Assembly (NCBI RefSeq): GCF_000241345.1 | Contig: NZ_BAED01000014.1 | Location: 1-64,000, forward strand | DNA from: Gordonia amarae NBRC 15530 | Lineage (GTDB): Bacteria; Actinomycetota; Actinomycetes; Mycobacteriales; Mycobacteriaceae | Direction of reading: 5' to 3' | DNA: 64,000 nucleotides | Program-made: the position numbers and the translations under genes | Notes under the pieces: model-generated | Told to the model about the DNA's origin: nothing | The model's input: only the letters and a program-made list of their open reading frames with translations | The model's database searches: none | Shown: positions 12,027 to 21,275 of the stretch, one piece after another | How the letters are laid out: each line of letters begins with the position of its first letter | How positions within the stretch are numbered: position 1 is the first letter of the stretch

Positions 12027-13145
12027 GTGAACCCATTAGGCTGGGCAATCGGAACTGCCAGATCATTGATGTCTCGCCAGGCCGAGTCAACCGACGAAGG
12101 GAGCGCGGGGGACGTGACAATTGACAGCGGGGACCCGGACGGAGCCTCATCGCCGTCGGTGCCCGCACCGGAGCCGTCCGCACCCCAACCGCAACCCGAG
12201 CCGGACCCACCCACGCTCGATTCGCTCATCGCCGCCGACTCCGCGGCCACAGGTGATGCGGAGGTGACAGCCCCGGCGGAAGCGGAGGAACCCGAGGAGG
12301 TTCCGCTCGGTCCCACCGGTCGGCCGTATCGGCAGATCCCCGATCCCGCACCGCTCGACAAGCATGGTCCGGCGACGGTGATCGCGGTCTGCAACCAGAA
12401 GGGCGGCGTCGGCAAGACCACCACCACGATCAATCTGGGTGCCGCACTGGCCGAATGCGGCCGCCGGGTGCTGCTCGTCGACCTCGACCCACAGGGTGCG
12501 CTGTCCGCGGGACTCGGGGTACCCCATCACGAACTCGACGCCACCGTGCACAACCTGCTGGTACCGCCGACCATGCCGATCGACGAGGTGCTGATGCGCA
12601 CCCGGGTTGAAGGGCTTGACCTGTTGCCCAGCAACATCGATCTGTCGGCGGCCGAGATCCAGTTGGTCACCGAGGTGGGCCGCGAACAGTCCCTCGCCCG
12701 GGCGTTGCATCCGGTGCTGGACCGCTACGACTTCGTGCTCATCGACTGCCAGCCGTCGCTGGGTCTGCTCACCGTCAACGCGCTGGCCTGCGCCGACAGC
12801 GTGCTGATCCCGATGGAATGCGCTTACTTCAGCCTGCGCGGGCTGGCACTGCTCAACGACACCGTCAACAAGGTGCGCGACCGCCTCAACCCCAAGCTCA
12901 AGCTCAGCGGCATCCTGGTGACGATGTTCGATTCGCGCACGCTGCATTCGCGTGAGGTGATGGAGCGGGTTGTCGAGGTGTTCGGTGATGTCGTGTTCGA
13001 CAGTGTCATCAACCGGACGGTCCGGTTCCCGGAGACCAGTGTGGCCGGTGAGCCGATCATCTCATGGGCGCCCAAATCTGCAGGCGCGCTGGCATATCGG
13101 TCGCTGGCACGTGAGGTGATCGCGCGTGATGCCGGTGTCGTCTGA
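12027..13145 (+). CDS. ParA-family ATPase of the scpAB operon (Rv1708-like)
   Basis: A deviant-Walker ATPase with KGGVGKTTTTINLG at about 125-138, DLDPQGALS, and DCQPSLGLLT (motif A'). The first 110 residues are a Pro/Glu/Ala-rich disordered extension, unlike classical ParA/Soj. It directly precedes scpA and overlaps it by 17 bp, so it probably serves chromosome organisation with ScpAB rather than the origin-proximal parABS system. I use GTG 12027; ATG 12069 and GTG 12114 are alternatives within the disordered part. Confidence 0.9.
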   Translation: MNPLGWAIGTARSLMSRQAESTDEGSAGDVTIDSGDPDGASSPSVPAPEPSAPQPQPEPDPPTLDSLIAADSAATGDAEVTAPAEAEEPEEVPLGPTGRPYRQIPDPAPLDKHGPATVIAVCNQKGGVGKTTTTINLGAALAECGRRVLLVDLDPQGALSAGLGVPHHELDATVHNLLVPPTMPIDEVLMRTRVEGLDLLPSNIDLSAAEIQLVTEVGREQSLARALHPVLDRYDFVLIDCQPSLGLLTVNALACADSVLIPMECAYFSLRGLALLNDTVNKVRDRLNPKLKLSGILVTMFDSRTLHSREVMERVVEVFGDVVFDSVINRTVRFPETSVAGEPIISWAPKSAGALAYRSLAREVIARDAGVV

Positions 13146-13965
13146 GGCCGCCGAGGTCGCCGACGCCGGCAGTGGCAAGCAGGGATTTCAGGTACGACTG
13201 TCCAACTTCGAGGGACCGTTCGACCTGCTGCTGAACCTGATCAGTCAGCATCGCCTCGATGTCACGGAGGTGGCGCTGCACGCGGTCACCGACGACTTCA
13301 TCGCCTATACCCGCAAGCTCGGCGAAGAGCTGACGCTGGAGCAGACCACCGAGTTCCTGGTGGTGGCGGCCACGCTCCTGGATCTGAAGGCCGCGCGGCT
13401 GCTGCCGGCCGGGGAGGTCGAGGACGCCGAGGATCTGGCGCTGCTCGAAGCACGTGACCTGCTGTTCGCACGGCTGCTGCAGTACCGCGCCTACAAGCAG
13501 GTGGCCGAACTGTTTGGTGAACTCGAAGCGGCTGCGCTGCAACGCTATCCGCGGGCAGTGTCGTTGGAGGAGCGGTTCACCGGGCTGTTGCCGGAGGTCA
13601 CCCTCGGCGTCGACGCCGCGCGTTTCGCCGAGATCGCCGCGGCCGGTCTGGCGCCTCGGCCCACACCGACCGTCGGACTTGGGCACCTGCACGTGCCCAA
13701 GGTGTCGGTGCCGGCGCAGGCGCGGCTGGTGATGGCGATGCTGATCGCCGACCCGGGCGCGTGGCTGAGTTTCCGGGAGATCGTGGCCAGTTGTGACAAC
13801 CCGTATGAGGTGATCGGCCGGTTCCTGGGGTTGCTGGAGCTGTTCCGGGAGCGCGCGATCGCCTTCGAACAGCCGGAGGCGCTCGGCGAACTCAAGGTGA
13901 GCTGGACCGGTGAGCGCGCGCCGGACGAGGTGAATCTCAGTCGGGGAGAGGAAGACTACGAGTGA
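13129..13965 (+). CDS. scpA: Segregation and condensation protein ScpA
   Basis: Kleisin subunit of the SMC-ScpAB condensin. The N-terminal SMC-binding region starts FQVRLSNFEGPFDLLLNLI, the classical ScpA opening, and the C-terminal winged helix is at about 190-255. It overlaps the ParA-like gene by 17 bp and scpB by 4 bp. A GTG codon directly before the ATG (13126) is an equally possible start. Confidence 0.95.
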   Translation: MPVSSEAAEVADAGSGKQGFQVRLSNFEGPFDLLLNLISQHRLDVTEVALHAVTDDFIAYTRKLGEELTLEQTTEFLVVAATLLDLKAARLLPAGEVEDAEDLALLEARDLLFARLLQYRAYKQVAELFGELEAAALQRYPRAVSLEERFTGLLPEVTLGVDAARFAEIAAAGLAPRPTPTVGLGHLHVPKVSVPAQARLVMAMLIADPGAWLSFREIVASCDNPYEVIGRFLGLLELFRERAIAFEQPEALGELKVSWTGERAPDEVNLSRGEEDYE

Positions 13966-14765
13966 GCGACGCGGACGAAGCCGGTATTGCTGCCGAAGCA
14001 GACGGGACCGAAGTCGACGTGATTGAGGCCGACGGGACCGTCACCGAGACCTCGGGGGAGGACGCCGGGGCACTGGATCTGGGGGTCGACCTCGACGTCG
14101 TCGAGGAGGCCGAGGTGCGGCTCGACGACGCGGAGCTGCGGGCCGCGCTGGAGGCGATCCTGCTGGTGGTGGACACCCCCGCACCGACCGCGGACCTGGC
14201 CCGGGCCGTCGACGAGGACGCGGCCCGGGTGGGGCCGCTGCTGCAACAGATGTCCGCCGACTACGGGGTGGCGCGCAGCGGTTTCGACCTGCGTTTCGCC
14301 GGTGACGGCTGGCGGTTCTACAGCCGCGCCGACTACGCGCCCTACGTCGAACGGCTGCTGCTCGACGGGGCGCGGTCCAAGCTGACCCGGGCGGCGCTGG
14401 AGACGCTCGCGGTGATCGCCTACCGGCAGCCGGTCAGCCGGGCCAGGGTGAGCGCGATCCGCGGCGTGAACGTCGACGGTGTGGTCCGCACCCTGGTGGC
14501 TCGCGGGCTGATCAGCGAGGTCGGCACAGACCCCACCACGTCGGCCACCACCTACGGGACGACGGAGATGTTCCTGGAACGGCTGGGGCTGGCCTCGCTC
14601 ACCGAACTGCCCGATCTGGCACCGCTGTTGCCGGACGTGGACGTGATCGATTCGCTCGACGACGAGCTGCTCACCGATCCACGATTCGCCAAACTCGATG
14701 CCAAGGGGTCACACTCGTCAGGAGAGAAAACACCGGACGACGATGTCTCGTCGCCCACAGAATGA
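13962..14765 (+). CDS. scpB: Segregation and condensation protein ScpB
   Basis: Second non-SMC condensin subunit, made of two winged helices (ELRAALEAILLVVDTPAP; LTRAALETLAVIAYRQPVSRA). The first about 45 residues are a Asp/Glu-rich extension and the last 30 a Ser/Asp-rich tail, both common in actinobacteria. The GTG start overlaps the scpA stop (GTGA), indicating coupled translation. Confidence 0.95.
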   Translation: MSDADEAGIAAEADGTEVDVIEADGTVTETSGEDAGALDLGVDLDVVEEAEVRLDDAELRAALEAILLVVDTPAPTADLARAVDEDAARVGPLLQQMSADYGVARSGFDLRFAGDGWRFYSRADYAPYVERLLLDGARSKLTRAALETLAVIAYRQPVSRARVSAIRGVNVDGVVRTLVARGLISEVGTDPTTSATTYGTTEMFLERLGLASLTELPDLAPLLPDVDVIDSLDDELLTDPRFAKLDAKGSHSSGEKTPDDDVSSPTE

Positions 14766-14774
14766 GAGATTCAC

Positions 14775-15818
14775 ATGGCATCCGCTAGCCGAGACGGCAC
14801 ACCGGGCCCGCGTAAACGCGCTGGTCGTTCCACATCATCGTCCGCCGGAGGGCAACCCGCGCGTGGGGGACGCAAGTCCGGCCAGTCCAAGTCGGGCAAG
14901 GCAGGTTCGCAGCCGGCCAAGGGCGGCAAGAACTGGTCCGACGCCCCCAAACCCGCCAAGAAGACCCACCGCAAGGGAACCTCGAAGCCCGACGTCGCGT
15001 CGGGCAAGGTGCGCCTGAACAACGCCCGCCCGGCGCGTCACCAGAGTTCGGAGATCGGCGGAGACGGCGGTGCGTCGTATACGGCAGACGGTGTCCGGCT
15101 GCAGAAGGTCCTCGCGCAGGCCGGTGTCGCGTCGCGCCGTGGCGCCGAGGAACTCATCGCCGCGGGCCGGGTCAGTGTCGACGGTGAGATCGTCATCGAG
15201 CAGGGCCTGCGGATCGACCCCAACACCGCGGTCGTCCGCGTCGACGGCGCCCGCGTCATCATCGACGAGGCCAAGCAGTACCTGGCGCTGAACAAGCCGC
15301 GGGGCTGGCAGTCGACGATGGCCGACGACCAGGGTCGCCCGTGCATCGGCGACATCATCGCCGAGCGGGTGATGGCCGGTCAGCGCATGTTCCATGTCGG
15401 GCGTCTCGACGCCGACACCGAGGGGCTGCTGTTGCTCACCAACGACGGCGAGCTCGCGCACCGGCTGATGCACCCGTCGTACGAGGTGCCCAAGACGTAC
15501 ATGGCGACGGTGAAGGGCGAGGTGCCGCGCACCCTGGCCCGCACCCTGCGCGCCGGTGTCGAACTCGACGACGGGCCCGTGAAGGTTGATTCGTTCACCA
15601 TCGTCGACGTCAACAACGGGGCGTCGCTGGTGGAGATCGTGCTACACGAGGGCCGCAACCGCATCGTCCGCCGCCTCATGGAGCAGGTCGGATTCCCGGT
15701 GCGCCGACTGCTGCGCACCCATGTCGGTGAGGTCGCGCTCGGCGACCAGCGTCCCGGCAGCCTGCGGGTTCTCGGCCGCGACGAGATCGGCGGCCTGTAC
15801 AAGGCGGTCGGCCTGTGA
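14775..15818 (+). CDS. rluB: 23S rRNA pseudouridine synthase, RluB/RsuA family
   Basis: Residues about 110-170 form an S4 RNA-binding domain ([20 protein letters not shown]) and the rest is the RsuA/RluB catalytic domain with the Asp in [17 protein letters not shown]. The family makes pseudouridine at about position 2605 of 23S rRNA. An about 100-residue N-terminal Lys/Gly/Ser/Pro-rich basic tail ([18 protein letters not shown]) is disordered and probably binds RNA. It ends with a GTGA overlap into cmk. Confidence 0.93.
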   Translation: MASASRDGTPGPRKRAGRSTSSSAGGQPARGGRKSGQSKSGKAGSQPAKGGKNWSDAPKPAKKTHRKGTSKPDVASGKVRLNNARPARHQSSEIGGDGGASYTADGVRLQKVLAQAGVASRRGAEELIAAGRVSVDGEIVIEQGLRIDPNTAVVRVDGARVIIDEAKQYLALNKPRGWQSTMADDQGRPCIGDIIAERVMAGQRMFHVGRLDADTEGLLLLTNDGELAHRLMHPSYEVPKTYMATVKGEVPRTLARTLRAGVELDDGPVKVDSFTIVDVNNGASLVEIVLHEGRNRIVRRLMEQVGFPVRRLLRTHVGEVALGDQRPGSLRVLGRDEIGGLYKAVGL

Positions 15819-16540
15819 GCGCCGCCCAGGAGAGCCCGGTCGACGGTCTGGCGACCGGATCGACCCGGGTCGTCGCCATCGACGGCCCGGCCGGCACCGG
15901 AAAGTCCACGGTGTCCAAGCTTCTCGCCAACGAGGTGGGTGCGCAGTGCCTCGACACCGGTGCGATGTACCGGGCGGTCACCCTCGCGGTACTCGATCGT
16001 GGTGTGGCGCTCGATGATCCGGCGGCGATCGCGGCGGTCATGGGCGATGTCGACGTCGATGTGATCGTCGACGCTGATGGGACCAACCGGGTGTTCCTCA
16101 GCGGCACGGACGTCTCGGACCGGATCCGCACCGCAGAGGTATCCGCGGCGGTGTCCGCGGTGTCCGCGGTGCCGGAGGTGCGTACCAAACTGGTTGCGCT
16201 GCAACGGAAGGTGTCACAGGGTCGGTTCGTGGTGATCGAGGGTCGTGACGTGGGAACCGTGGTGTTCCCGGACGCCGGACTGAAGGTGTTTCTCACCGCC
16301 ACCGCCGATGCGCGTGCCCAGCGGCGGCACCTGCAGAACCTGGACCTCGGGCAGCCCAGCGATTACGACGAGGTGCTGGCGTCGGTCAACCGGCGCGACC
16401 ATCTCGACTCGACCCGCGCGGTGTCTCCGCTGCGGGCGGCCGACGACGCGGTCCTGGTGGACACCAGCGACCTCACCCTCGACCAGGTGCTCGACGAACT
16501 GACCCGCCTGGTTCAACAGCGGATCGGAGCTCAGCAGTGA
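15815..16540 (+). CDS. cmk: Cytidylate kinase
   Basis: Phosphorylates CMP and dCMP to the diphosphates. Walker [16 protein letters not shown] at about 26-40, [10 protein letters not shown], and the CMP-binding and lid region [12 protein letters not shown] followed by RRHLQN. Length 241 is normal. Translationally coupled to rluB upstream and der downstream by 4-bp overlaps. Confidence 0.96.
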   Translation: MSAAQESPVDGLATGSTRVVAIDGPAGTGKSTVSKLLANEVGAQCLDTGAMYRAVTLAVLDRGVALDDPAAIAAVMGDVDVDVIVDADGTNRVFLSGTDVSDRIRTAEVSAAVSAVSAVPEVRTKLVALQRKVSQGRFVVIEGRDVGTVVFPDAGLKVFLTATADARAQRRHLQNLDLGQPSDYDEVLASVNRRDHLDSTRAVSPLRAADDAVLVDTSDLTLDQVLDELTRLVQQRIGAQQ

Positions 16541-17973
16541 CCGACAACCTCGACACCGATCTCCCCATCGCGGGAGACGGCACTTGGTCGGACGAAAGTG
16601 ATTGGAACCTAAGCGAATTCGTCGACGCAGCGGAGCCCGGCGTCGGCGGTCCGGTGCCGGTCGTCGCCATCGTGGGACGCCCCAACGTCGGCAAGTCGAC
16701 GCTGGTGAACCGTATCCTCGGGCGGCGTGAAGCCGTCGTCGAGGATATCCCCGGCGTCACCCGTGACCGGGTGTCGTACGCGGCGAGCTGGTCGGGTAAA
16801 CGGTTCACCGTCGTCGACACCGGCGGCTGGGAACCGGACGCCAAGGGCCTGCAGCAGGCCGTGGCCGCGCAGGCCGAGCTCGCGATGAAGACCGCCGACG
16901 CGATCGTCGTCGTGGTCGATGCCACGGTCGGTGCCACCGCCACCGACGAGGCCGTCGCCAAGGTGCTGCGCCGATCCAAGACGCCGGTCATCCTGGTGGC
17001 CAACAAGATCGACAGCGAACGGCAGGAAGCCGAAGCCGCCGCGCTGTGGTCGCTGGGGCTGGGGGAGCCGCATCCGGTGTCCGCCGCGCACGGCCGCGGC
17101 GCAGGTGACATCCTCGACAAGATCCTCGAGGTGCTGCCCGAAACCCCGCGCGAGGGAACGGCTTTGGGTGGTCCGCGACGCATCGCGCTCGTCGGTAAAC
17201 CCAACGTGGGTAAGAGCTCGCTGCTGAACAAACTCGCAGGATCCGAGCGTTCGGTGGTCGACAATGTGGCCGGCACCACCGTCGACCCGGTGGATGAGCT
17301 CATCGAACTGGGCGGCAAGACATGGCAATTCATCGACACCGCCGGTCTGCGCCGCAAGGTGCGCACCGCGTCCGGTCATGAGTACTACGCGTCGCTGCGT
17401 ACCCGCTCGGCGCTTGACGCGGCAGAGGTCGCGATCCTGCTGATCGATGCGTCCGAGCCGATCACCGAGCAGGATCTGCGGGTGCTGTCGATGATCATCG
17501 AGAGCGGCCGCGCCCTGGTCATCGCGTTCAACAAGTGGGACCTCGTCGACGAGGACCGGCGCTATCAGCTCGACAAGGAGATCGACCGCGAACTCGCCCG
17601 GGTGCCGTGGGCGCGTCGGGTGAACATCTCCGCGAGCACCGGCCGCGCCGTGCAGAAGCTAGTCCCGGCGATCGAGGGTGCGCTCGAGTCGTGGGACAAG
17701 CGGGTATCGACCGGTCAGCTCAACAACTGGCTCAAGGACGTCATCGCCGCCACCCCGCCGCCGTTGCGTGGTGGCCGCCAGCCGCGCGTGCTGTTCGCCA
17801 CCCAGGCCGCGACCCGACCGCCGACGTTCGTACTCTTCACCACCGGCTTCTTGGAGGCCGGCTACCGCCGCTTCCTGGAGCGCCGTCTGCGTGAGGAGTT
17901 CAACTTCGACGGCTCACCGGTGCGGATCAATGTCCGCGTCCGCGACAAGCGCGAACAGCGCCGCAAGAAGTAG
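16537..17973 (+). CDS. der: Ribosome assembly GTPase Der (EngA)
   Basis: Two tandem GTPase domains with G1 motifs GRPNVGKST and [10 protein letters not shown]3 DTGG and DTAG, G4 NKID and NKWD, followed by the KH-like domain. It acts in maturation of the 50S subunit. The N-terminal about 40 residues are an acidic extension typical of actinobacteria. It closes the conserved operon; the tRNA-Pro gene follows 217 bp later. Confidence 0.97.
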   Translation: MTDNLDTDLPIAGDGTWSDESDWNLSEFVDAAEPGVGGPVPVVAIVGRPNVGKSTLVNRILGRREAVVEDIPGVTRDRVSYAASWSGKRFTVVDTGGWEPDAKGLQQAVAAQAELAMKTADAIVVVVDATVGATATDEAVAKVLRRSKTPVILVANKIDSERQEAEAAALWSLGLGEPHPVSAAHGRGAGDILDKILEVLPETPREGTALGGPRRIALVGKPNVGKSSLLNKLAGSERSVVDNVAGTTVDPVDELIELGGKTWQFIDTAGLRRKVRTASGHEYYASLRTRSALDAAEVAILLIDASEPITEQDLRVLSMIIESGRALVIAFNKWDLVDEDRRYQLDKEIDRELARVPWARRVNISASTGRAVQKLVPAIEGALESWDKRVSTGQLNNWLKDVIAATPPPLRGGRQPRVLFATQAATRPPTFVLFTTGFLEAGYRRFLERRLREEFNFDGSPVRINVRVRDKREQRRKK

Positions 17974-18190
17974 CTCATGGATTCCAGGGACCCGAACGGG
18001 GGCGTCGATGATGGCTGACAACGGCCCGAGAGTTCGCCGTCCAGAACGTCCAGGAGAGTGCGGACCGGATCCTCACCGACATCGACGCGGACCGTCGGTG
18101 AGGAGTCTGGCCGAAGGCTCTGACCAGGCGATTAGTCGTTTGCCGGGGTGGTGGGCTAAGGTCTTAAAGGCCTCGTGAGAACGATGGCAA
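17974..18190 (+). other. Der to tRNA-Pro spacer with a possible coding remnant
   Basis: No complete gene is convincing. One frame ending near 18098 reads as a protein-like C-terminus (AREFAVQNVQESADRIL) but has a stop directly before it (18010 region). Another frame allows a 55-residue ORF from 18011, Arg/Pro-rich and unlike a real protein. TAAGGT near 18157 may be the -10 box of the tRNA gene. Confidence 0.35.
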
Positions 18191-18264
18191 CGGGCTGTGG
18201 CGCAGCTTGGTAGCGCACCTGACTGGGGGTCAGGTGGTCGCAGGTTCAAATCCTGTCAGCCCGA
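18191..18264 (+). tRNA. tRNA-Pro (anticodon GGG)
   Basis: The acceptor stem CGGGCTG pairs with CAGCCCG (18257-18263). The D arm, the anticodon stem CCTGA/TCAGG around loop CTGGGGG (anticodon GGG) and the T arm with GGTTCAAATCC are all present. CCA is not encoded. The next 2.5 kb look like an accessory insertion beside the tRNA. Confidence 0.97.
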
Positions 18265-18268
18265 CGTT

Positions 18269-18294
18269 ATGACCAGCACTAATATGCTGGTCAT
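18269..18294. terminator. Hairpin terminator of tRNA-Pro
   Basis: ATGACCAGCA and TGCTGGTCAT form a perfect 10-bp stem with loop CTAATA, five bases after the tRNA. Only a weak T-rich stretch follows (CGTCGTTTGT). Confidence 0.75.
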
Positions 18295-18306
18295 CGTCGT
18301 TTGTGC

Positions 18307-18325
18307 CAGACATATGCTATGTCTG
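18307..18325. promoter_or_regulatory. CAGACATA-TGC-TATGTCTG inverted repeat over a start codon
   Basis: Perfect 8-bp arms with a 3-bp centre. The ATG at 18319 of the decayed gene lies inside the right arm, so this looks like an operator or a start-masking hairpin of the former gene. Confidence 0.5.
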
Positions 18326-18764
18326 AGGATGTCGAATCGCCGATCCCTGGGAACGTGCTCGTGGAGGCACTCGGGCGGACCGACCATCTCACCGTCGAGC
18401 AAGCCGCGATGATTGACGAGATCCCGGCTTCCCTCGAAGCCGAGGGCGTCGATACCAAGGCGCAGTGTTTTCGAGAACCCGGCGGAATGGGGGTTCGGCC
18501 CCGATATCATCGCACTGTTCGTCGTTGGCGGCGATGTAGGGGGCGGGGCGTGGGCGGTGGCAGCAAGGCCGCTGTTTGAGTGGGTGAGCGGGTGTACCTG
18601 GCGGTACCGCGAGGTGAGCGGCGGCGATCTCGAGGATGATGAGAACCATCCGTCTGGGTGTGACGATCTACTGCCCCAAAGGGGCTGTGCTCCGCACTAT
18701 CGAGGTGCGCCACAACGGTGTTAACGATCCGCATTGCGAGGCTGCCTGCAACGAGGACGAGTAG
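18319..18764 (+). pseudogene. Decayed small membrane-protein gene
   Basis: Protein-like sequence passes through three frames. Frame one, from ATG 18319, gives an acidic N-terminus (MSEDVESPIPGNVLVEALGR to about 18455). The next frame gives FENPAEWGFGPDIIALFVVGG and a further hydrophobic stretch, likely a membrane helix (about 18470-18585). A third frame from 18636 gives a small Cys-rich part (TIYCPKGAVLRTIEVRHNG) ending at TAG 18762. The parts read like one protein broken by two shifts, though the last could be an independent 42-residue ORF. I do not recognise the family. Confidence 0.4.
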
Positions 18765-18918
18765 CGCCGTCGCAGCACAGGCGTATCGCCCGCGCCATTC
18801 TCCGAGCTGATCGAACCTGGAAACGCTGCCTACTTCGAATCGTCGGCGGAGACGTCGCCAGATGATTTCCCCACCTTCCGGGTTCTTCAATGTCGTAGGC
18901 TCCTCGTATCCTCCAAGA

Positions 18919-19644
18919 ATGCCTCGTGAGCGGACATACTCGGACCAAGCACTCGCCAGGGCGATAGGTAACTCTTCATCGTGGCGAGGTGTGATGCGCG
19001 AGTTGGGCTTGACCGCTACGTCGTCGGGAGCCATCCGGTCGGTTCGTTCGCACGCAGACTCGCTGGGTATTGACCATGGGCACTTTCGTGGTCAACGACG
19101 TTGGACGGAATCAGAGTTGCGCACAGCGGTTGCGCGCGCTGACAGTTGGGTTGCCGTGGCTGAAGTGCTCGGGCTTGAGGTAGGGCCACAGCTTAGTGCG
19201 GCCAAAGGCCATGCGATGCGGCTTGGTATCGATGTCTCTCATTTGATCGAGTGCGTCAGTCGCGACGAAAATTTGCCAGTTCCGGACATAGCTCGCTTGA
19301 GCCGGGCGGGGCCAATGATGGCTGCAGCGTGGTTCACGCTCATCGGGTGTGACGTGTCCTGGCCTCTTGAGCCATGCCGCTACGACCTGCTCGTATTGCG
19401 GGACGGAAGTGTGCGACGGGTGCAGGTAAGAACTAGTACCGCAAGACAAAGGGATTCTTGGAAGGTTTATATATCGACATCCGGACGCGAGCGGCAGCCA
19501 TACGAACCCGGTGAGATTGACGAATTTTTCATCATTGATGGTGGGCTCCGCTACTACCTTATTCCCTACAGCGTTGTCGGAGGCCTGCAGGCGATTCACA
19601 TGAGTAATTATTCGTCGTACGCTGTTAAGCGGGACCCGATATAG
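18919..19644 (+). CDS. Homing-type PD-(D/E)XK endonuclease-like protein
   Basis: A 241-residue protein. Residues 6-60 and 62-112 are two related repeats of the kind found as DNA-binding modules in phage and intron homing nucleases (W-x5-LGL then LGID-x2-H(F/L)). Residues about 130-220 resemble the group I intron-associated PD-(D/E)XK nuclease domain (I-Ssp6803I type): AAWFTLIGCDVSWPLEP, then D156 in YDLLV and Q169-V-R171. The usual Lys of QVK is Arg here, so activity is uncertain. I use ATG 18919; an in-frame ATG at 18862 lacks support. Bases around 19430-19620 are clearly more AT-rich than the neighbours, suggesting recent transfer next to the tRNA gene. Confidence 0.7.
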   Translation: MPRERTYSDQALARAIGNSSSWRGVMRELGLTATSSGAIRSVRSHADSLGIDHGHFRGQRRWTESELRTAVARADSWVAVAEVLGLEVGPQLSAAKGHAMRLGIDVSHLIECVSRDENLPVPDIARLSRAGPMMAAAWFTLIGCDVSWPLEPCRYDLLVLRDGSVRRVQVRTSTARQRDSWKVYISTSGRERQPYEPGEIDEFFIIDGGLRYYLIPYSVVGGLQAIHMSNYSSYAVKRDPI

Positions 19645-19735
19645 TCATTTTCGTTTCGGCTGATCCTGCAATCCTCGGTGATTATGCGGGCTTCGAGCAA
19701 CGAGTCGAAGGTAAGTCCCCTGGAGGGCTCACCTC

Positions 19736-19801
19736 ATGGCTACCGAAGCTCCGCGTAAACTGCCACCGGCAATGGCTTGCGTCTACCTCTGCCAAATGTG
19801 A
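19736..19801 (+). CDS. Possible 21-residue peptide with a strong ribosome site
   Basis: GGAGG at 19722-19726 lies nine bases before an ATG that opens a 21-residue frame (MATEAPRKLPPAMACVYLCQ). It sits between the nuclease gene and the end of the oppositely oriented DUF3883 gene. It may be chance. Confidence 0.2.
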   Translation: MATEAPRKLPPAMACVYLCQM

Positions 19802-19812
19802 CGCATCTCCGT

Positions 19813-20713
19813 TCATAGAGTGACGCGGTAGACCATCGGTGTCGCAGCAGCAACGGCATCAGTCGCGGCGTAGAGGGCGAGACACGGGGGTTCGAGCGCC
19901 ATCGTTACGACTGCGAGTTCCCAGCCATCGGCCTCGCGTGCGGATCGGTACTCATTTGCGGTGAGCAGCACCGTCGGCGTGACGCCCGAGACCCCCTTAA
20001 CCTCAACGCGGCGGATGTCGCCGTCGTTGCCGACGCAGGTCAGGTCCCAGCCAAGATTCTTGCTTCCGACATCCGTGATGTCGTAGCCGCGGGCCTCCAG
20101 GTAGTCGGTCACTGTTCCAACCGCAGCGGCTTCAACGAGGCGATTGCTATCCGGGTCGCCGAAGCCCGCGCCCGCCGCACTGACGGTGTGGCTTGCCTCC
20201 ACGTCGGGCTCTACTTCGGTCTCGGGTACCGGCGATCGTTCGTCGCCGAATGTGGACTCGCCGTCGGCGTCCAGATCGATGGTGACAAGAGGGCAGTCAT
20301 CATCGCTGAATCTGGCGCTGCCCGTCTCGTTCCACCAGGCGTTCAGGCGCCGGCCGTTTTCCGTACGTTGCCGCCTGGCCCGGGCACTCGATGCCGTCGA
20401 CATTCGCCACAGTGCCTTTGATCGGCTTGACCACCCCCACACGCCCATCCTTGACTGCGTAGTACCTCGGGATCCACAGACCCTTGACCTTCTCGGCAAT
20501 CACTCCCTGGCGCGCGGCGATGTTGACTTTCCGTGCGATACGGCGCTCCCTGACACCGTCGCGGAGTTCCACCCAATACTCGGCAAGCGCGTCGACGTCG
20601 TCACTCTGTGCCTCAGGAATCGCGTGATTCCAGCAGAAATGCCGTGGGGAGTTCCATAGGCCGTAATGCCGCTTGAGATCGACGGGGTCCTGGAAGCTGC
20701 TCGTAGTTGCCAC
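19813..20713 (-). pseudogene. Frameshifted DUF3883 (NO VEIN C-terminal) protein
   Basis: Reading from GTG 20713 (alternatives 20722 and TTG 20743), the frame gives VATTSSFQDPVDLKRHYGLW onwards to IECPGQ near 20390, then continues one frame away as RRQRTENGRRLNAWWNETGS to the stop at 19813. Together the parts make about 300 residues. The C-terminal about 100 residues (VTDYLEARGYDITDVGSKNL, then DIRRVEVKGV) are a DUF3883 domain, a PD-(D/E)XK-like fold found in phage-defence and helicase-linked proteins. The N-terminal part is unfamiliar. A single frameshift at about 20375-20395, or a sequence error, breaks the gene. It starts 118 bp from the divergent thioredoxin-like gene. Confidence 0.65.
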
Positions 20714-20830
20714 GGATCTCACTCTTTCACGGACGTGCGACAACGCTCATTCGCATCGACCGTCCGAATCCCACCCGAAACGGACCAGGCCGGGCCGAGG
20801 TTTCCGTCATCGATCTGAGAGGCTGGGTAG

Positions 20831-21148
20831 GTGGAGATCCGGGCACTGACCAATTCTGCGATCGGGGAAGTACTGCGCAGTGACAAGCTGGTGCTCGTCG
20901 ACTTCTGGGCCGGCTGGTGTGGGCGGTACACCCGGTTCGCGCCGGTCCTGGAGGCGTTCGCCGCCGCGCACGGTGAGAAGGTCGACGTGCGGACCGTCAA
21001 CGCCGATCATGAGGCGGGGTTGGTCACCACGTACGGCATCTCCTCGCTGCCCACGCTGTTGCTGTTCTCCGGAGGTCGCGTCGCCGCCACCGTCCGGAAC
21101 CCCGCCACCCTGAGCGACCTCGAAGAGCAACTCGCCGACCACCTGTAG
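20831..21148 (+). CDS. Thioredoxin-like protein with a one-cysteine active site
   Basis: A 105-residue thioredoxin fold: VLVDFWAGWC, cis-Pro in SSLPT and the closing GGRVA turn are all present. The active site is W29-C30-G31-R32-Y33 instead of WCGPC, so the resolving cysteine is missing and ordinary disulfide reduction is unlikely. It may act by glutathione/mycothiol-type mixed disulfides or as a binding protein. The GTG start at 20831 gives a normal N-terminus. Confidence 0.85.
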   Translation: MEIRALTNSAIGEVLRSDKLVLVDFWAGWCGRYTRFAPVLEAFAAAHGEKVDVRTVNADHEAGLVTTYGISSLPTLLLFSGGRVAATVRNPATLSDLEEQLADHL

Positions 21149-21275
21149 CCACTGCGCTGCGCGCTCCGACAGGCCGGGCCGGGGCGTCATTCGGCTGTCG
21201 GACGGCGGCCGTATCCCGGTTTCGGTGGCGGGACACCGCCGGATGTGAAGTGCCTACAATCTGACAAACTAGACA

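Noticed and set aside
18507..19034. Minus-strand 175-residue frame opposite the nuclease gene
   Set aside because: It overlaps the nuclease and the decayed gene fully, has no family features and no ribosome site; a shadow.
18191..20830. Complete integrative element bounded by repeats of the tRNA-Pro end
   Set aside because: No integrase and no second copy of the tRNA 3' end were seen, so only an accessory patch is claimed.
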